A stretch of DNA of 64,000 bases from Exiguobacterium sp. s124 (GTDB lineage Bacteria; Bacillota; Bacilli; Exiguobacteriales; Exiguobacteriaceae), in the NCBI RefSeq assembly GCF_018617485.1, contig NZ_JACSKH010000001.1, forward strand, positions 1,488,001 through 1,552,000. Reading direction: 5' to 3'. Positions 37,119-45,898 of the stretch are shown piece by piece. The first letter of the stretch is position 1. Every line of letters starts with the position of its first letter. The translations under genes and the position numbers were made by a program. The notes below the pieces were generated by a model, which worked only from the letters and a program-made list of their open reading frames with translations, searched no databases and was not told where the DNA came from.

Positions 37119-37232
37119 GATAAATTTCCTCCTTGTGGTTTAAAAAAGTCCTCCGCCTCGTTCATTGTTGTATTCCGACCTTTCGGCACCGAGGAATACC
37201 ATCCCGAGACGTGTGTGATGTGTTTAACACCG
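37119..37232 (-). promoter_or_regulatory. Structured rpsB 5' leader
   Basis: An untranslated leader between the predicted start of transcription and rpsB. On the minus strand GTATTCC (37193-37199) pairs with GGAATAC (37170-37176). Inside this is GCC-GAAA-GGU, a GNRA-type tetraloop. A CCTCG segment within the stem could instead pair with CGAGG further on. A TTTTTT run (37143-37148) and the AAGGAGG ribosome-binding site follow. Autoregulation by S2 is inference. Confidence 0.45.
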
Positions 37233-37238
37233 AGAACT

Positions 37239-37267
37239 ACTATAGCATATGTCACGAAATCCGGCAA
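37239..37267 (-). promoter_or_regulatory. Sigma-A promoter of rpsB
   Basis: On the minus strand, TTGCCG (37262-37267), a 17-base spacer, and TATAGT (37239-37244). It lies directly after the swrB stop and gives a start near 37232. Confidence 0.7.
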
Positions 37268-37270
37268 CTC

Positions 37271-37660
37271 TCACTTTTTGCGAAGTTTCGCATATAGCGC
37301 GAGTTCGCCTTCCCCTTTTCCAAGAATGCGGGCAGCATCTCGGACCGAATGCCGCAATAACACATCATCTACGTCAATTGATGGTTTTGACTTGTCTTCA
37401 TCTAAGTCGTTTGACACGACATCCGCTTTTGTCTCAACAGGTACGGACACATCCTCCTGATGAACGTCCGCTTTACGCTCTACGGGTTCTTTCGTGACAA
37501 GATCGTTCATCGACTCCATGAACGAGAGAAGCAACGTCTCCGTCTCCTGTTTCTCTCGTTCGAGTCGCTCAACCCGTTCTTGTAACGCCTGGACTTGACG
37601 GTACCCGAATAAAAAACCGTAAGCAACCAAACAAGCCGTGATCACATATACAATATACAC
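37271..37660 (-). CDS. swrB: SwrB/YlxL-like membrane-anchored coiled-coil protein
   Basis: A 129-residue protein with one N-terminal membrane segment (about 2-19), a coiled coil (RQVQALQERVERLEREKQE), an acidic low-complexity linker and a conserved C-terminal block (SVRDAARILGKGEGELALYAKLRKK). Its place between sigD and rpsB is that of swrB in B. subtilis, whose product promotes flagellar assembly and sigma-D activity. GTG 37660 has AAGGAG 8 bases ahead. Sequence similarity to B. subtilis SwrB is hard to judge by eye; the assignment leans on architecture and position. Confidence 0.7.
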   Translation of the reverse strand: MYIVYVITACLVAYGFLFGYRQVQALQERVERLEREKQETETLLLSFMESMNDLVTKEPVERKADVHQEDVSVPVETKADVVSNDLDEDKSKPSIDVDDVLLRHSVRDAARILGKGEGELALYAKLRKK

Positions 37661-37672
37661 TTGTTCATCTCC

Positions 37673-38443
37673 TTACGATGTCTTTTCTTCTAAATACGAC
37701 CGTCCGAGTGCCTGCTTTAACGTCTTCAACGCCTTTGAATGGATTTGAGAAATGCGAGAGGTGGACAGTTCAAGCACTTCCCCAATTTCGGTCAATGTCA
37801 GTTCATCAAAATAGAATAGTGATACGACGAGCCGCTCTTTTTCGGACAAATGGTCGACTTCTGTCGCGAGCACATCAATTAACTCTTGTTGGAGTAGGGT
37901 ATCTTCTGGTTTTTCAGAGTCTGGGTCGAAATACGTGACAGACATCACTTTGCCTTCTTCTTGTAACGTCACAGCCTCATCAATCGACAGCATATTGGCA
38001 AAATACCCTTCTGCCATCGTCCGTTCAATTTCAGAAACAGGAAGGTCACAGGCGACTGCTAACTCATGCTTCGTCGGGGCGCGATGTAACGATTGTTCAA
38101 GTTGTTCTGCCACGTGGTCGATTTTTTTTACTTTCTCACGAACCGAACGAGGCAACCAATCCACTTTTCGCAACCCATCGATGATGGCTCCCCGAATTCG
38201 AAAGGCGGCGTACGTATCAAATTTATTGTTATGCTCTGGATCATATTTCATAAGGGCATCGTACAATCCCATGTAACCCAAACTTTTCAATTCGTCGCGT
38301 TCGACGCTTTTTGGTAGCGTCACGATCATCCGTTGTACGTGGTAGTGGATGAGAAACTCGTAATGTGCTAGTAGTTCGTTTGCTGTATCCATATCACGGT
38401 CCGTATTCCAGCGATCCCACAACTGTGTAAGATGAGTCGTCAT
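37673..38443 (-). CDS. sigD: RNA polymerase sigma factor for flagellar/motility genes (SigD/FliA/WhiG)
   Basis: A 256-residue sigma-28-type factor for late flagellin and motility genes. Region 2 (LIHYHVQRMIVTLP, GYMGLYDALMKYDPEHNNKFDTYAAFRIRGAIIDGLRKVDWLPRSVR) and region 4 (LSEKERLVVSLFYFDELTLTEIGEVLELSTSRISQIHSKALKTLK) are complete. ATG 38443 has AAGGGGGG upstream. It is the penultimate gene of the flagellar operon. I see no flagellin or flgM gene in this window, so its targets and anti-sigma factor lie elsewhere. Confidence 0.96.
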   Translation of the reverse strand: MTTHLTQLWDRWNTDRDMDTANELLAHYEFLIHYHVQRMIVTLPKSVERDELKSLGYMGLYDALMKYDPEHNNKFDTYAAFRIRGAIIDGLRKVDWLPRSVREKVKKIDHVAEQLEQSLHRAPTKHELAVACDLPVSEIERTMAEGYFANMLSIDEAVTLQEEGKVMSVTYFDPDSEKPEDTLLQQELIDVLATEVDHLSEKERLVVSLFYFDELTLTEIGEVLELSTSRISQIHSKALKTLKQALGRSYLEEKTS

Positions 38444-38455
38444 GTCGATCCCCCC

Positions 38456-38941
38456 TTATAGTTCTTTCGTGCCTACGCTCACCGTCCGAATCGACAAAAT
38501 CGATGTCGCTACATCGAATTCGATCGTTCGTCCGTTATGTCCGCCACAATCTTCGGCCACGAGCGGAATCCGATGAACTTTTAATGCTTGGCGAATCGCC
38601 TCGGCGTTTCGTTCTCCGATTCGCATCGCTTCATTCTCATATTTAAATTGAAACATTTGTGCGCCACCTGCCATTTTGGCTTGTAACCGCGTCGCTCCTT
38701 CTCGTTTAAGAGAATGGACGAGCGTGTCGATGGCTGTGTCTGCATATTTTCCTACTTCAATCGTTTGATTCTTCCGAGCAATGGTCGAGTCGGGTAACAT
38801 GACATGCGCCATTGCCGCCAATTGGAGACGAGTGTCATATAAAATGACTCCAACACACGACCCGAGTCCAGCTGTACGGAGGCGATTCGGCGCTGTCGTT
38901 TGTTTCCATTCGGCGATGCCGATTTTTAATACGTCAGCCAT
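38456..38941 (-). CDS. cheD: Chemoreceptor glutamine deamidase CheD
   Basis: A 161-residue enzyme that deamidates receptor glutamines and stimulates CheC. TAGLGSCVGVILYD contains the catalytic Cys, and MAHVMLPDS the catalytic His. The C-terminal GGHNGRTIEFDVATS segment also fits. ATG 38941 overlaps the end of cheC by 8 bases, matching their functional partnership. Confidence 0.94.
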   Translation of the reverse strand: MADVLKIGIAEWKQTTAPNRLRTAGLGSCVGVILYDTRLQLAAMAHVMLPDSTIARKNQTIEVGKYADTAIDTLVHSLKREGATRLQAKMAGGAQMFQFKYENEAMRIGERNAEAIRQALKVHRIPLVAEDCGGHNGRTIEFDVATSILSIRTVSVGTKEL

Positions 38942-39533
38942 TGCCTAGCAACCGTTCTTGAATACGTTTGAGCGAACCATGTGTCGGTAGGAACAACACA
39001 TGCCCAGCGCTTACTTTTTGATCAATCATAAATGTCGTGTCGATGTACAATGCGGCATCTTCTTCAGGTTGAACCGATGTCACGACAAACTCGACGATTG
39101 ACCCAGCCATATCGATTGCCGTTGCCGGCACTTGAATCATGATTGGCGTCTGTAGCCAGTCACCAAGTGCCCGGGCATAAGCACCGCTCATAATATTCCC
39201 GACTTCTTCCCAAGCCGATATCCCTAGCTCATCAGTTGATTGGAACGAGAATGGCATCCCAATGAGTGTCGATACCATCTGTTCGGCGTCCTCGACGGCA
39301 AACAAAATGAGAATCATGCCGCGTATCTCACCGTCTAACTCGAGTAGCACCGAAGCGACATGTCGCTCCGGACCACCCACTCGATCAGGCAAATACGAGA
39401 TTGGCTCCATCTCAGCCGAGGAGACCGTGATATTCACCGGTTTGGCTAACATGGCGGATAACGCGGTAGCCGCATGACCAGACCCTATATTTCCCAGTTC
39501 CTTTAACAAGTCTTGCTCAAACTCACTCAGCAT
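38934..39533 (-). CDS. cheC: CheY-P phosphatase CheC
   Basis: A 199-residue phosphatase of CheY-P. Two copies of the active-site helix are visible: LLKELGNIGSGHAATALS near the N-terminus and AWEEVGNIMSGAYARAL near the middle, each with the Glu and Asn of the CheC/FliY/CheX family. The start is ATG 39533 (GAGGAA about 6 bases ahead), inside the last codons of cheW, an 11-base overlap; the longer frame is not supported. Confidence 0.94.
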   Translation of the reverse strand: MLSEFEQDLLKELGNIGSGHAATALSAMLAKPVNITVSSAEMEPISYLPDRVGGPERHVASVLLELDGEIRGMILILFAVEDAEQMVSTLIGMPFSFQSTDELGISAWEEVGNIMSGAYARALGDWLQTPIMIQVPATAIDMAGSIVEFVVTSVQPEEDAALYIDTTFMIDQKVSAGHVLFLPTHGSLKRIQERLLGNG

Positions 39534-39954
39534 ACTGTTCCTCAAACAACGCATTCGCATCGAGAAGTGAGAAGAGTTTGTCTTCTCCTTTAGCGATGGC
39601 TGTCAAGTGTGCTGAAATCATGTCGCGACTCGATTCTGGAATCGGTTCAATCCGCACTTCATCACTTTCAACCACTTCGTTTGCGCGGTCGACGATGAAG
39701 CCCGCATCCCCTTGATTCAAGGATGCGATTAAAATACGCGTCTCATCTGTCGGTTCGATTTCTTCATAACCGAGACGCAAACGAAGGTCGATGACCGGTG
39801 TGACGACACCCCGAAGATTGATGACCCCTTTCACGTGTAACGGGGCGTTCGGGACGCGTGTGATCGGCTGAAGTCGCTCGATTGAACGGACCGATTGTAC
39901 ATCGATCCCGTACGTATTTTCTTCAAGTGAAAAGACTACCCATTTCTGTTCCAT
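39523..39954 (-). CDS. cheW: Chemotaxis coupling protein CheW
   Basis: A 143-residue adaptor joining receptors to CheA. VVFSLEENTYGIDVQSVRSIERLQPITRVPNAPLHVKGVINLRGVVTPVIDLR is the full N-terminal half of the CheW fold. ATG 39954 has AAGGAGG upstream. It sits between cheA and cheC, as in B. subtilis. Confidence 0.96.
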   Translation of the reverse strand: MEQKWVVFSLEENTYGIDVQSVRSIERLQPITRVPNAPLHVKGVINLRGVVTPVIDLRLRLGYEEIEPTDETRILIASLNQGDAGFIVDRANEVVESDEVRIEPIPESSRDMISAHLTAIAKGEDKLFSLLDANALFEEQYAE

Positions 39955-39966
39955 CTATATTCCTCC

Positions 39967-41964
39967 TTAAAAGAGATCGTTACTATCTACGATAAGAGCG
40001 ACGCGACCGTCACCGAGAATGGTCGCACCTGAGATAGCAGGAATCCCTTCAAGATACGTACCGAGCGGTTTCATGACAATTTCTTGCTGGCCGATCAAAT
40101 CGTTGACGACGACACCGACAAGTTTGTTTCCTTTTCGAACGACAACGACCGGGAATTGCGACTTCGTCTCCGATTCGATTCCGAACATTTCTTTTAAATA
40201 GACGAGAGGAACCAACTGGCCACGGAAATCAAAGACACGCTCGCGGTGCGCCGTCAAGATGTCCGCTTCATCAAGCAAAGTCGTCTCGAGAATCGATGAC
40301 AACGGAATCGCATACGATTCCTCACCGACTTGTACGAGCATGGCCGAGATGATTGAGAGGGTGAGTGGCAGACTGACCTGGAATTTCGTCCCTTGTCCCG
40401 CAACCGTCTCTAACGAAACGACACCACCGAGTGACTCGATTTTATTTTTCACGACATCGAGTCCGACACCGCGACCTGAAAGGTCCGTCACGACGTCAGC
40501 TGTCGAGAAGCCTGGAGCGAAGATTAACATCGCCAACTCGTTCTCAGACATCACAGTCGCCTCTTCATCTGAAATCACGCCACGTTCCAATGCTTTTGCA
40601 CGAACTTTGTCAACGTTAATTCCCGCACCGTCATCCTCTATCTCGATAAAGACACGGTTGCCGCCGTGATAAGCGCGAAGGGCAAGCATCCCTTGTTCCG
40701 GCTTACCTGCTTTCACGCGAACTTCAGGGCGTTCGATTCCATGATCGATCGCATTACGAATCAAGTGAACGAGCGGGTCTCCAATCTCATCGATGACCGT
40801 ACGATCAAGTTCCGTCTCCGCACCCGAAATATCCAATTGAACTTTCTTGTGGATTTCTTTTGCGACCGAGCGAACCATTCGTGGGAAGCGATTGAACACT
40901 TGCTCAATCGGCATCATCCGTAGGGTCAACACGAGTGATTGCAGTTCGTTCGTACCTCGTTTGATTTTTTCAACGGTTTCGTTCAATTCTGGTTGACCCA
41001 CCTCATCAGCGAGTCGTTCTAAACGTCCACGATCGATGATGAATTCCTCGAACAAGTTCATGAGACGATCGATTCGTTCTAAGTTGACGCGAATCGTTTT
41101 CGCTTGAGCCTGTGCAGCCACTTGTTCCTTCGTATCTTTTGTTTCTTTTTCTTCTTGATCTGAGGCTTTCTGTACCACTGGTTCTGGTACTACCACTTCG
41201 GCTGTCACTGCGACTTCTGGTTCGCTTTCTGACGTTCCTGTGAACACATTGACTTCGACACGTTCCACTTCCGACACTTGGGCGATGGCATGTTCAATGA
41301 CTTCCGTCGCCTCTTGTGATAGGAATAAGACGTCAAACGACAAATCGAATTGCTCTTGCTCGATTTCCTCTGTCTCCGGGTTCGTGCGCACGACTTCGCC
41401 CAATTCTTGGAGACGATCGAACACCATATACGCCCGAGCTGCTTTCAGGACGACAGCGTCTGATAATTTCACGGTGATTTGATAGGCCTCGAATCCTGTC
41501 TGTTTCGCCTGTTCGATGACCGAATTCATATAAAGGTCGACTTCGAATGTATTTGACTCTTTTACCTCTGTGACCACGACCTCTTTTCCACCGATGAACG
41601 ATTGGAAGGCAGCGACCGTTTCAGAAACATCCACGTTCGCACCTCGTCCGCCGTTCTCAATGTCAGCAATCATGTCCTCCATCTGTTCCATAGCGATGAA
41701 CATCGTATCCAACAGCAGTTGGTTGCTTTCCTTTTTTCCGCCACGAACGAGGTCGAGTGCACTTTCCATCTCATGCGTCAAATTGGCGACGTGTTCGTAC
41801 CCCATCGTCGAGGACATCCCTTTTAACGTATGCGCCGATCGGAAAATCTCTTGAACGACATCCGCCCCACCCGATTGTTCTAGCTTAAGTAACTGTGTGT
41901 TGATTGATTGGATATGTTCTTGGGATTCATCTAAAAACAACCCTAAGTATTCGTTCACGTCCAT
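39967..41964 (-). CDS. cheA: Chemotaxis histidine kinase CheA
   Basis: A 665-residue class II kinase. The P1 HPt domain has FRSAHTLKGMS with phosphoacceptor His45. A CheY-binding P2 region and an acidic Val/Glu/Pro linker follow (about 255-290). The P3 dimerisation helices come next, then P4 with HLIRNAIDHGIE (N box), IEDDGAGIN (G1) and LSGRGVGLDVVK (G2), and a CheW-like P5. ATG 41964 has GGGAGG upstream. Only 19 bases separate it from flhG, so the cheB gene normally found between them in B. subtilis is missing. Confidence 0.97.
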   Translation of the reverse strand: MDVNEYLGLFLDESQEHIQSINTQLLKLEQSGGADVVQEIFRSAHTLKGMSSTMGYEHVANLTHEMESALDLVRGGKKESNQLLLDTMFIAMEQMEDMIADIENGGRGANVDVSETVAAFQSFIGGKEVVVTEVKESNTFEVDLYMNSVIEQAKQTGFEAYQITVKLSDAVVLKAARAYMVFDRLQELGEVVRTNPETEEIEQEQFDLSFDVLFLSQEATEVIEHAIAQVSEVERVEVNVFTGTSESEPEVAVTAEVVVPEPVVQKASDQEEKETKDTKEQVAAQAQAKTIRVNLERIDRLMNLFEEFIIDRGRLERLADEVGQPELNETVEKIKRGTNELQSLVLTLRMMPIEQVFNRFPRMVRSVAKEIHKKVQLDISGAETELDRTVIDEIGDPLVHLIRNAIDHGIERPEVRVKAGKPEQGMLALRAYHGGNRVFIEIEDDGAGINVDKVRAKALERGVISDEEATVMSENELAMLIFAPGFSTADVVTDLSGRGVGLDVVKNKIESLGGVVSLETVAGQGTKFQVSLPLTLSIISAMLVQVGEESYAIPLSSILETTLLDEADILTAHRERVFDFRGQLVPLVYLKEMFGIESETKSQFPVVVVRKGNKLVGVVVNDLIGQQEIVMKPLGTYLEGIPAISGATILGDGRVALIVDSNDLF

Positions 41965-41983
41965 CTCATTTGCCTCCCTGTCG

Positions 41984-42823
41984 TTATACTCGGTTCCACT
42001 GTTTCCGTAAGTTCCCCATCAAACGGTCCATCAAGTGACGTGGTTTCGGAGGCGTTCCCGTAAGCGTTGTCAAAATTCGTTCGAGCCGCCAGCTAATATC
42101 ACTTTTTCGATTGTATTGATAAAACGGGACTTGGGCGATGACTGCCTTTCTGACTGAAGGGTCATCTGGTAAAAATCCGAGGAATCGAATCGTCTTATTT
42201 AAGAACTGCTTACATGCGACTTCCATCCGTTCGAAACATTGTAGTGCTTCCTCTCCAGACTGGGCTCGGTTCACGATGACGCCTAGTGGTAAGTCTGGAT
42301 ATTGATGATGCACTAGTTTTGTATATGCGTATCCGTCCATGAGCGAAGTCGGTTCCGGCGTTAAAATCAAAAACATTTCATCACACCCTGCAATAAATTG
42401 CAGCGAGGTATCCGTCGCCCCTGCGCCCATATCAAAGAGGACGTAATCATATGCGGTCAGTACTTCGAGTTCTCGCATGAGAAATTGCATGTCATCTTCT
42501 GAGAGATGGACGAGTTGGTCTTGTCCACTCCCTCCATGTAATATATCGACACCATGCACATTTTTCTGAACAGCTGCAGCCAATGGAATACGAGCTTTTA
42601 CGGACTCCATCATCGTTCTCGACTTCATTGCGTTCATTAAGATATGGACGTTGGCCATCCCGATATCAAAATCGACAATCAATACCCGCTTTCCGAGCTC
42701 TGAAAGAGCGATAGCCGTGTTCACGCATACGTTCGTCTTTCCGACACCGCCTTTCCCGCTCGCAAAGGCGATGGTCGTCGGATGGACATCATTGATTGCT
42801 CTTAAACGCCTTGCTTGGTCCAT
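41984..42823 (-). CDS. flhG: Flagellar number regulator FlhG (YlxH), MinD-like ATPase
   Basis: A 279-residue ParA/MinD-family ATPase that limits flagellar placement and number with FlhF and the C-ring. It has the deviant Walker A FASGKGGVGKTNV, an N-terminal DQARRLRA segment of the kind that stimulates FlhF, and VLIVDFDIGMANVH. ATG 42823 has GAAGGG 8 bases ahead and lies inside the end of flhF (22-base overlap); the in-frame GTG 42832 is inside the ribosome-binding region. Confidence 0.94.
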   Translation of the reverse strand: MDQARRLRAINDVHPTTIAFASGKGGVGKTNVCVNTAIALSELGKRVLIVDFDIGMANVHILMNAMKSRTMMESVKARIPLAAAVQKNVHGVDILHGGSGQDQLVHLSEDDMQFLMRELEVLTAYDYVLFDMGAGATDTSLQFIAGCDEMFLILTPEPTSLMDGYAYTKLVHHQYPDLPLGVIVNRAQSGEEALQCFERMEVACKQFLNKTIRFLGFLPDDPSVRKAVIAQVPFYQYNRKSDISWRLERILTTLTGTPPKPRHLMDRLMGNLRKQWNRV

Positions 42824-43863
42824 CTTGTCCACCCTTCTTTCTCAAACAGTCGTTTCGTCAACGCATCCGCATCTCCCCGAATCAAATCATCCGGCACTTC
42901 TTGACCGTCCGTCATCCATGCGACAGGAAGACCGCTCTTTTTCACCATTCGATACATCGCGTGAATGTCACTCGTCTCATCTGCTTTTGTGAAGATGAGC
43001 GAACTGAGTGGGAGTGACTCGAACTGGGAGTAGATCATATCCATATCTTTCATTTTTGATGTCAAACTTAACACGAGCGATAAACTCGTTTCCGTAAAGT
43101 CATGATGTTCGTGAAACTGTTCCACGTACGCAGGATCTCGGAAGTTGCGACCTGCCGTGTCGATCAACACGATGTCCTTTCGGGCAAATAATTGCTTTGC
43201 CCGCTTAAAGTCATGGAAATCATATGCCACTTCGACGGGGATACTCATAATTTCAGCGTACGTCTTCAACTGTTCGATGGCTGCGATTCGATATGTGTCA
43301 GTCGTGATCAACCCGACTGTCTTGCCTTCTTTCAACTTGAAATGCGCAGCTAGTTTGGCAAGTGTCGTCGTTTTGCCGACGCCGGTCGGTCCGACGACCA
43401 TGACATAACGTTTCGCCTCAGGTGGCTCGCCGAAGGACGATTTGACTTGTTCATACACGTACTGTTCAGCCGCTTCTACAGACTTCGTCGTATAGTAGAG
43501 CTCGTTCAACGTCTCTTCCCACGATTCTTCCGCGAACGACTCCGTCGAAAGTAACGCTTCGACATGTTGTAGTGACGTATGGAGTCTTGGCGCCGCTCCT
43601 CCTACCATACGAGGTGCTGGTGGTGTTTGAGGTGATACCGTTTGAATCGGCTTTGTTTGAACCGATACAGACTGTCTAGGTTTCGTGACCGTTTGCTCTT
43701 TTTCAAGTGCAGCGATGACTTCCACTTGTTTCGAAGCGAATAAACCGAACCATCCGGTCTTCACTTGCCGTGAATTTAGGATCACCGCTTCATCACCTAA
43801 CTCTTGCTTCACTTTCGTCATCGCTTCAGCCATCGTTTTCGCTGTAAATTTTTTAATCTGCAT
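42802..43863 (-). CDS. flhF: Flagellar biosynthesis SRP-like GTPase FlhF
   Basis: A 353-residue SRP-type GTPase governing flagellar position. The N-terminal B domain begins MQIKKFTAKTMAEAMTKVKQELGDEAVILNSRQV. The NG domain has [20 protein letters not shown] (G1), DTYRIAAIEQLKTYAEIM, DTAGRNFRD (G3) and FTKADE (G4). ATG 43863 lies 1 base from the flhA stop. It overlaps flhG by 22 bases. Confidence 0.95.
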   Translation of the reverse strand: MQIKKFTAKTMAEAMTKVKQELGDEAVILNSRQVKTGWFGLFASKQVEVIAALEKEQTVTKPRQSVSVQTKPIQTVSPQTPPAPRMVGGAAPRLHTSLQHVEALLSTESFAEESWEETLNELYYTTKSVEAAEQYVYEQVKSSFGEPPEAKRYVMVVGPTGVGKTTTLAKLAAHFKLKEGKTVGLITTDTYRIAAIEQLKTYAEIMSIPVEVAYDFHDFKRAKQLFARKDIVLIDTAGRNFRDPAYVEQFHEHHDFTETSLSLVLSLTSKMKDMDMIYSQFESLPLSSLIFTKADETSDIHAMYRMVKKSGLPVAWMTDGQEVPDDLIRGDADALTKRLFEKEGWTRWTKQGV

Positions 43864-45888
43864 TTAAATCACCCCAATACTTTTCACTTCAACGGAACTG
43901 AGTAATTCGTTATATGCCAATACGGGAACATCTGGATAGTATCGTTCAAGCAACTGTCGAACAAATAGTCGAATCGTCGGTGAACATAAAATGACCGCTG
44001 ACGCTCCATACCGTTCAAACATCGACAGTTGTTCTCCTGTGCGCTCGATAATGTCGCGCGCCTGCTCTGGGTCGAGTGCCAAGTAGTTCCCAAACTCCGT
44101 CTTTTGTACGGCGTCTTGAACGGTCTGTTCCGTCTGACCACCTAACGTGACCACATACAATGGACCTTCAGGTGGTTTGACTTGGTCGGTCAGTTGGCGT
44201 GACAACCCTTGACGGCAATATTCACCGAGGATTTCTGCATCTTTTGTCACTTTCCCGTAGTCAGCCATTGTCTCGAACAAAAGAGGTAAGTTTCGAATCG
44301 ATACATTTTCTTGTAACAAGTGACGTAACACTTTTTGAATTTCACCGATTGAAAGCACTGAAGGCGTTACATCTTCAACGAGAACTGGATGGGTTTCCTT
44401 CAAATGCTCGACGAGTTGTTTCGTTTCTTCACGACCGAGTAAATCGGCAGCATGTTTCTTCAGCGTTTCGGTCAGATGTGTCGCGACAACGGACGGCGGA
44501 TCCACGACGGTATATCCACTCATTTCTGCTCGCGTCCGTGTCTCCTCATCAATCCAGAGGGCCGGAAGACCAAATGCCGGTTCCGTCGTTTCAATCCCGT
44601 ATACTTCCGGGTCTTCAATCCCTGGGCTCATCGCCAAGTAATGGTCGAGCAACAACTCACCTTCTGCGACGACGTTTCCTTTCACCTTGATGCGATACGC
44701 GTTCGGCGAAAGCTGTAAATGGTCGCGAATCCGAACCGTTGGCAAGATGAATCCGAGCTCGAGCGCGAGTTGACGACGAATCATGACGACACGGTCCAAC
44801 AAGTCACCGCCTTGCGACTCATCCGCAAGTGGGATCAATCCGTATCCGAATTCGAATTCAATCGAATCGATTTGTAAGAGCGAGACGACAGATTCCGTCG
44901 GAGCTGTCGAAGGCTCGTCTTCCATGATTGGATCTTCCGTCGCCTGCCGGATGTTTCGACGCATCGTATAGGCTCCGAAGAAGGCCGTACCTGCGATGAT
45001 CATCGTCACCGGGATAAGTGGTGGTGACACGAAACCGAGCATGAAGACGATGGCGCCGGCAATATAGAGAAGCGATGGGTTTTGACCAAGCTGGTCGATC
45101 ACATCTTCTCCTAAATTGCCGTCCGAGACGGCACGGGTCACGATAATTCCGGTTGCCGTTGAAATCAAGAGTGCCGGGATTTGACTGACGAGTCCGTCCC
45201 CGATCGTCATGAGCGAGAACGTTGTGAACGCTTCTCCGACCGGTAATCCCATCTGAACGACACCGATAATGATTCCGAAGATCAAGTTAATCGTCACGAT
45301 GATGATACCAGCGATGGCATCCCCTTTGACGAACTTGGATGCCCCATCCATCGAACCATAAAAATCGGCCTCGCTTTGAATTTTACGGCGACGCATCTGC
45401 GCTTCCTTGTCGTCAATTAGTCCGGAGTTCAAGTCAGCATCGATGGCCATCTGTTTCCCTGGCATCGCATCGAGCGTGAAGCGTGCAGATACCTCAGATA
45501 CACGCTCGGCACCTTTTGTGATGACGACGAACTGAATGATGACGAGAATGAGGAAGACAACGAATCCGACAAGGACATTTCCTCCGATTACGAAATCACC
45601 AAACGTCGCAATGACTTCCCCTCCGTAACCGTTTGAGAGAATCGAACGGGTCGTCGATACGTTCAAACCGAGACGAAACAACGTCACAATCAATAAGAGG
45701 GAAGGGAATACGGAGAAGTCGAGCGCTTCTCTGGCATTCATCGCCACTAGTAAGATCATGAGGGCGATTAAAATATTTACGATGATTAAAAAATCTAATA
45801 AAAAGCCCGGTAACGGGATGATCAGCATGATGACAATCATCAAGACACCAATCAAAACTGCAAAGTCTTTCGCTTTTACTGCCAACAC
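43864..45888 (-). CDS. flhA: Flagellar type III export gate protein FlhA
   Basis: A 674-residue export-gate protein: about eight membrane helices in the N-terminal half, with the FHIPEP-family cytoplasmic loop (RFTLDAMPGKQMAIDADLNSGLIDDKEAQMRR), then a soluble chaperone-docking domain. GTG 45888 has AGGAGG 5 bases ahead; TTG 45885 is the neighbouring alternative. It follows flhB by 10 bases. Confidence 0.96.
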   Translation of the reverse strand: MLAVKAKDFAVLIGVLMIVIMLIIPLPGFLLDFLIIVNILIALMILLVAMNAREALDFSVFPSLLLIVTLFRLGLNVSTTRSILSNGYGGEVIATFGDFVIGGNVLVGFVVFLILVIIQFVVITKGAERVSEVSARFTLDAMPGKQMAIDADLNSGLIDDKEAQMRRRKIQSEADFYGSMDGASKFVKGDAIAGIIIVTINLIFGIIIGVVQMGLPVGEAFTTFSLMTIGDGLVSQIPALLISTATGIIVTRAVSDGNLGEDVIDQLGQNPSLLYIAGAIVFMLGFVSPPLIPVTMIIAGTAFFGAYTMRRNIRQATEDPIMEDEPSTAPTESVVSLLQIDSIEFEFGYGLIPLADESQGGDLLDRVVMIRRQLALELGFILPTVRIRDHLQLSPNAYRIKVKGNVVAEGELLLDHYLAMSPGIEDPEVYGIETTEPAFGLPALWIDEETRTRAEMSGYTVVDPPSVVATHLTETLKKHAADLLGREETKQLVEHLKETHPVLVEDVTPSVLSIGEIQKVLRHLLQENVSIRNLPLLFETMADYGKVTKDAEILGEYCRQGLSRQLTDQVKPPEGPLYVVTLGGQTEQTVQDAVQKTEFGNYLALDPEQARDIIERTGEQLSMFERYGASAVILCSPTIRLFVRQLLERYYPDVPVLAYNELLSSVEVKSIGVI

Positions 45889-45898
45889 ATACTCCTCC

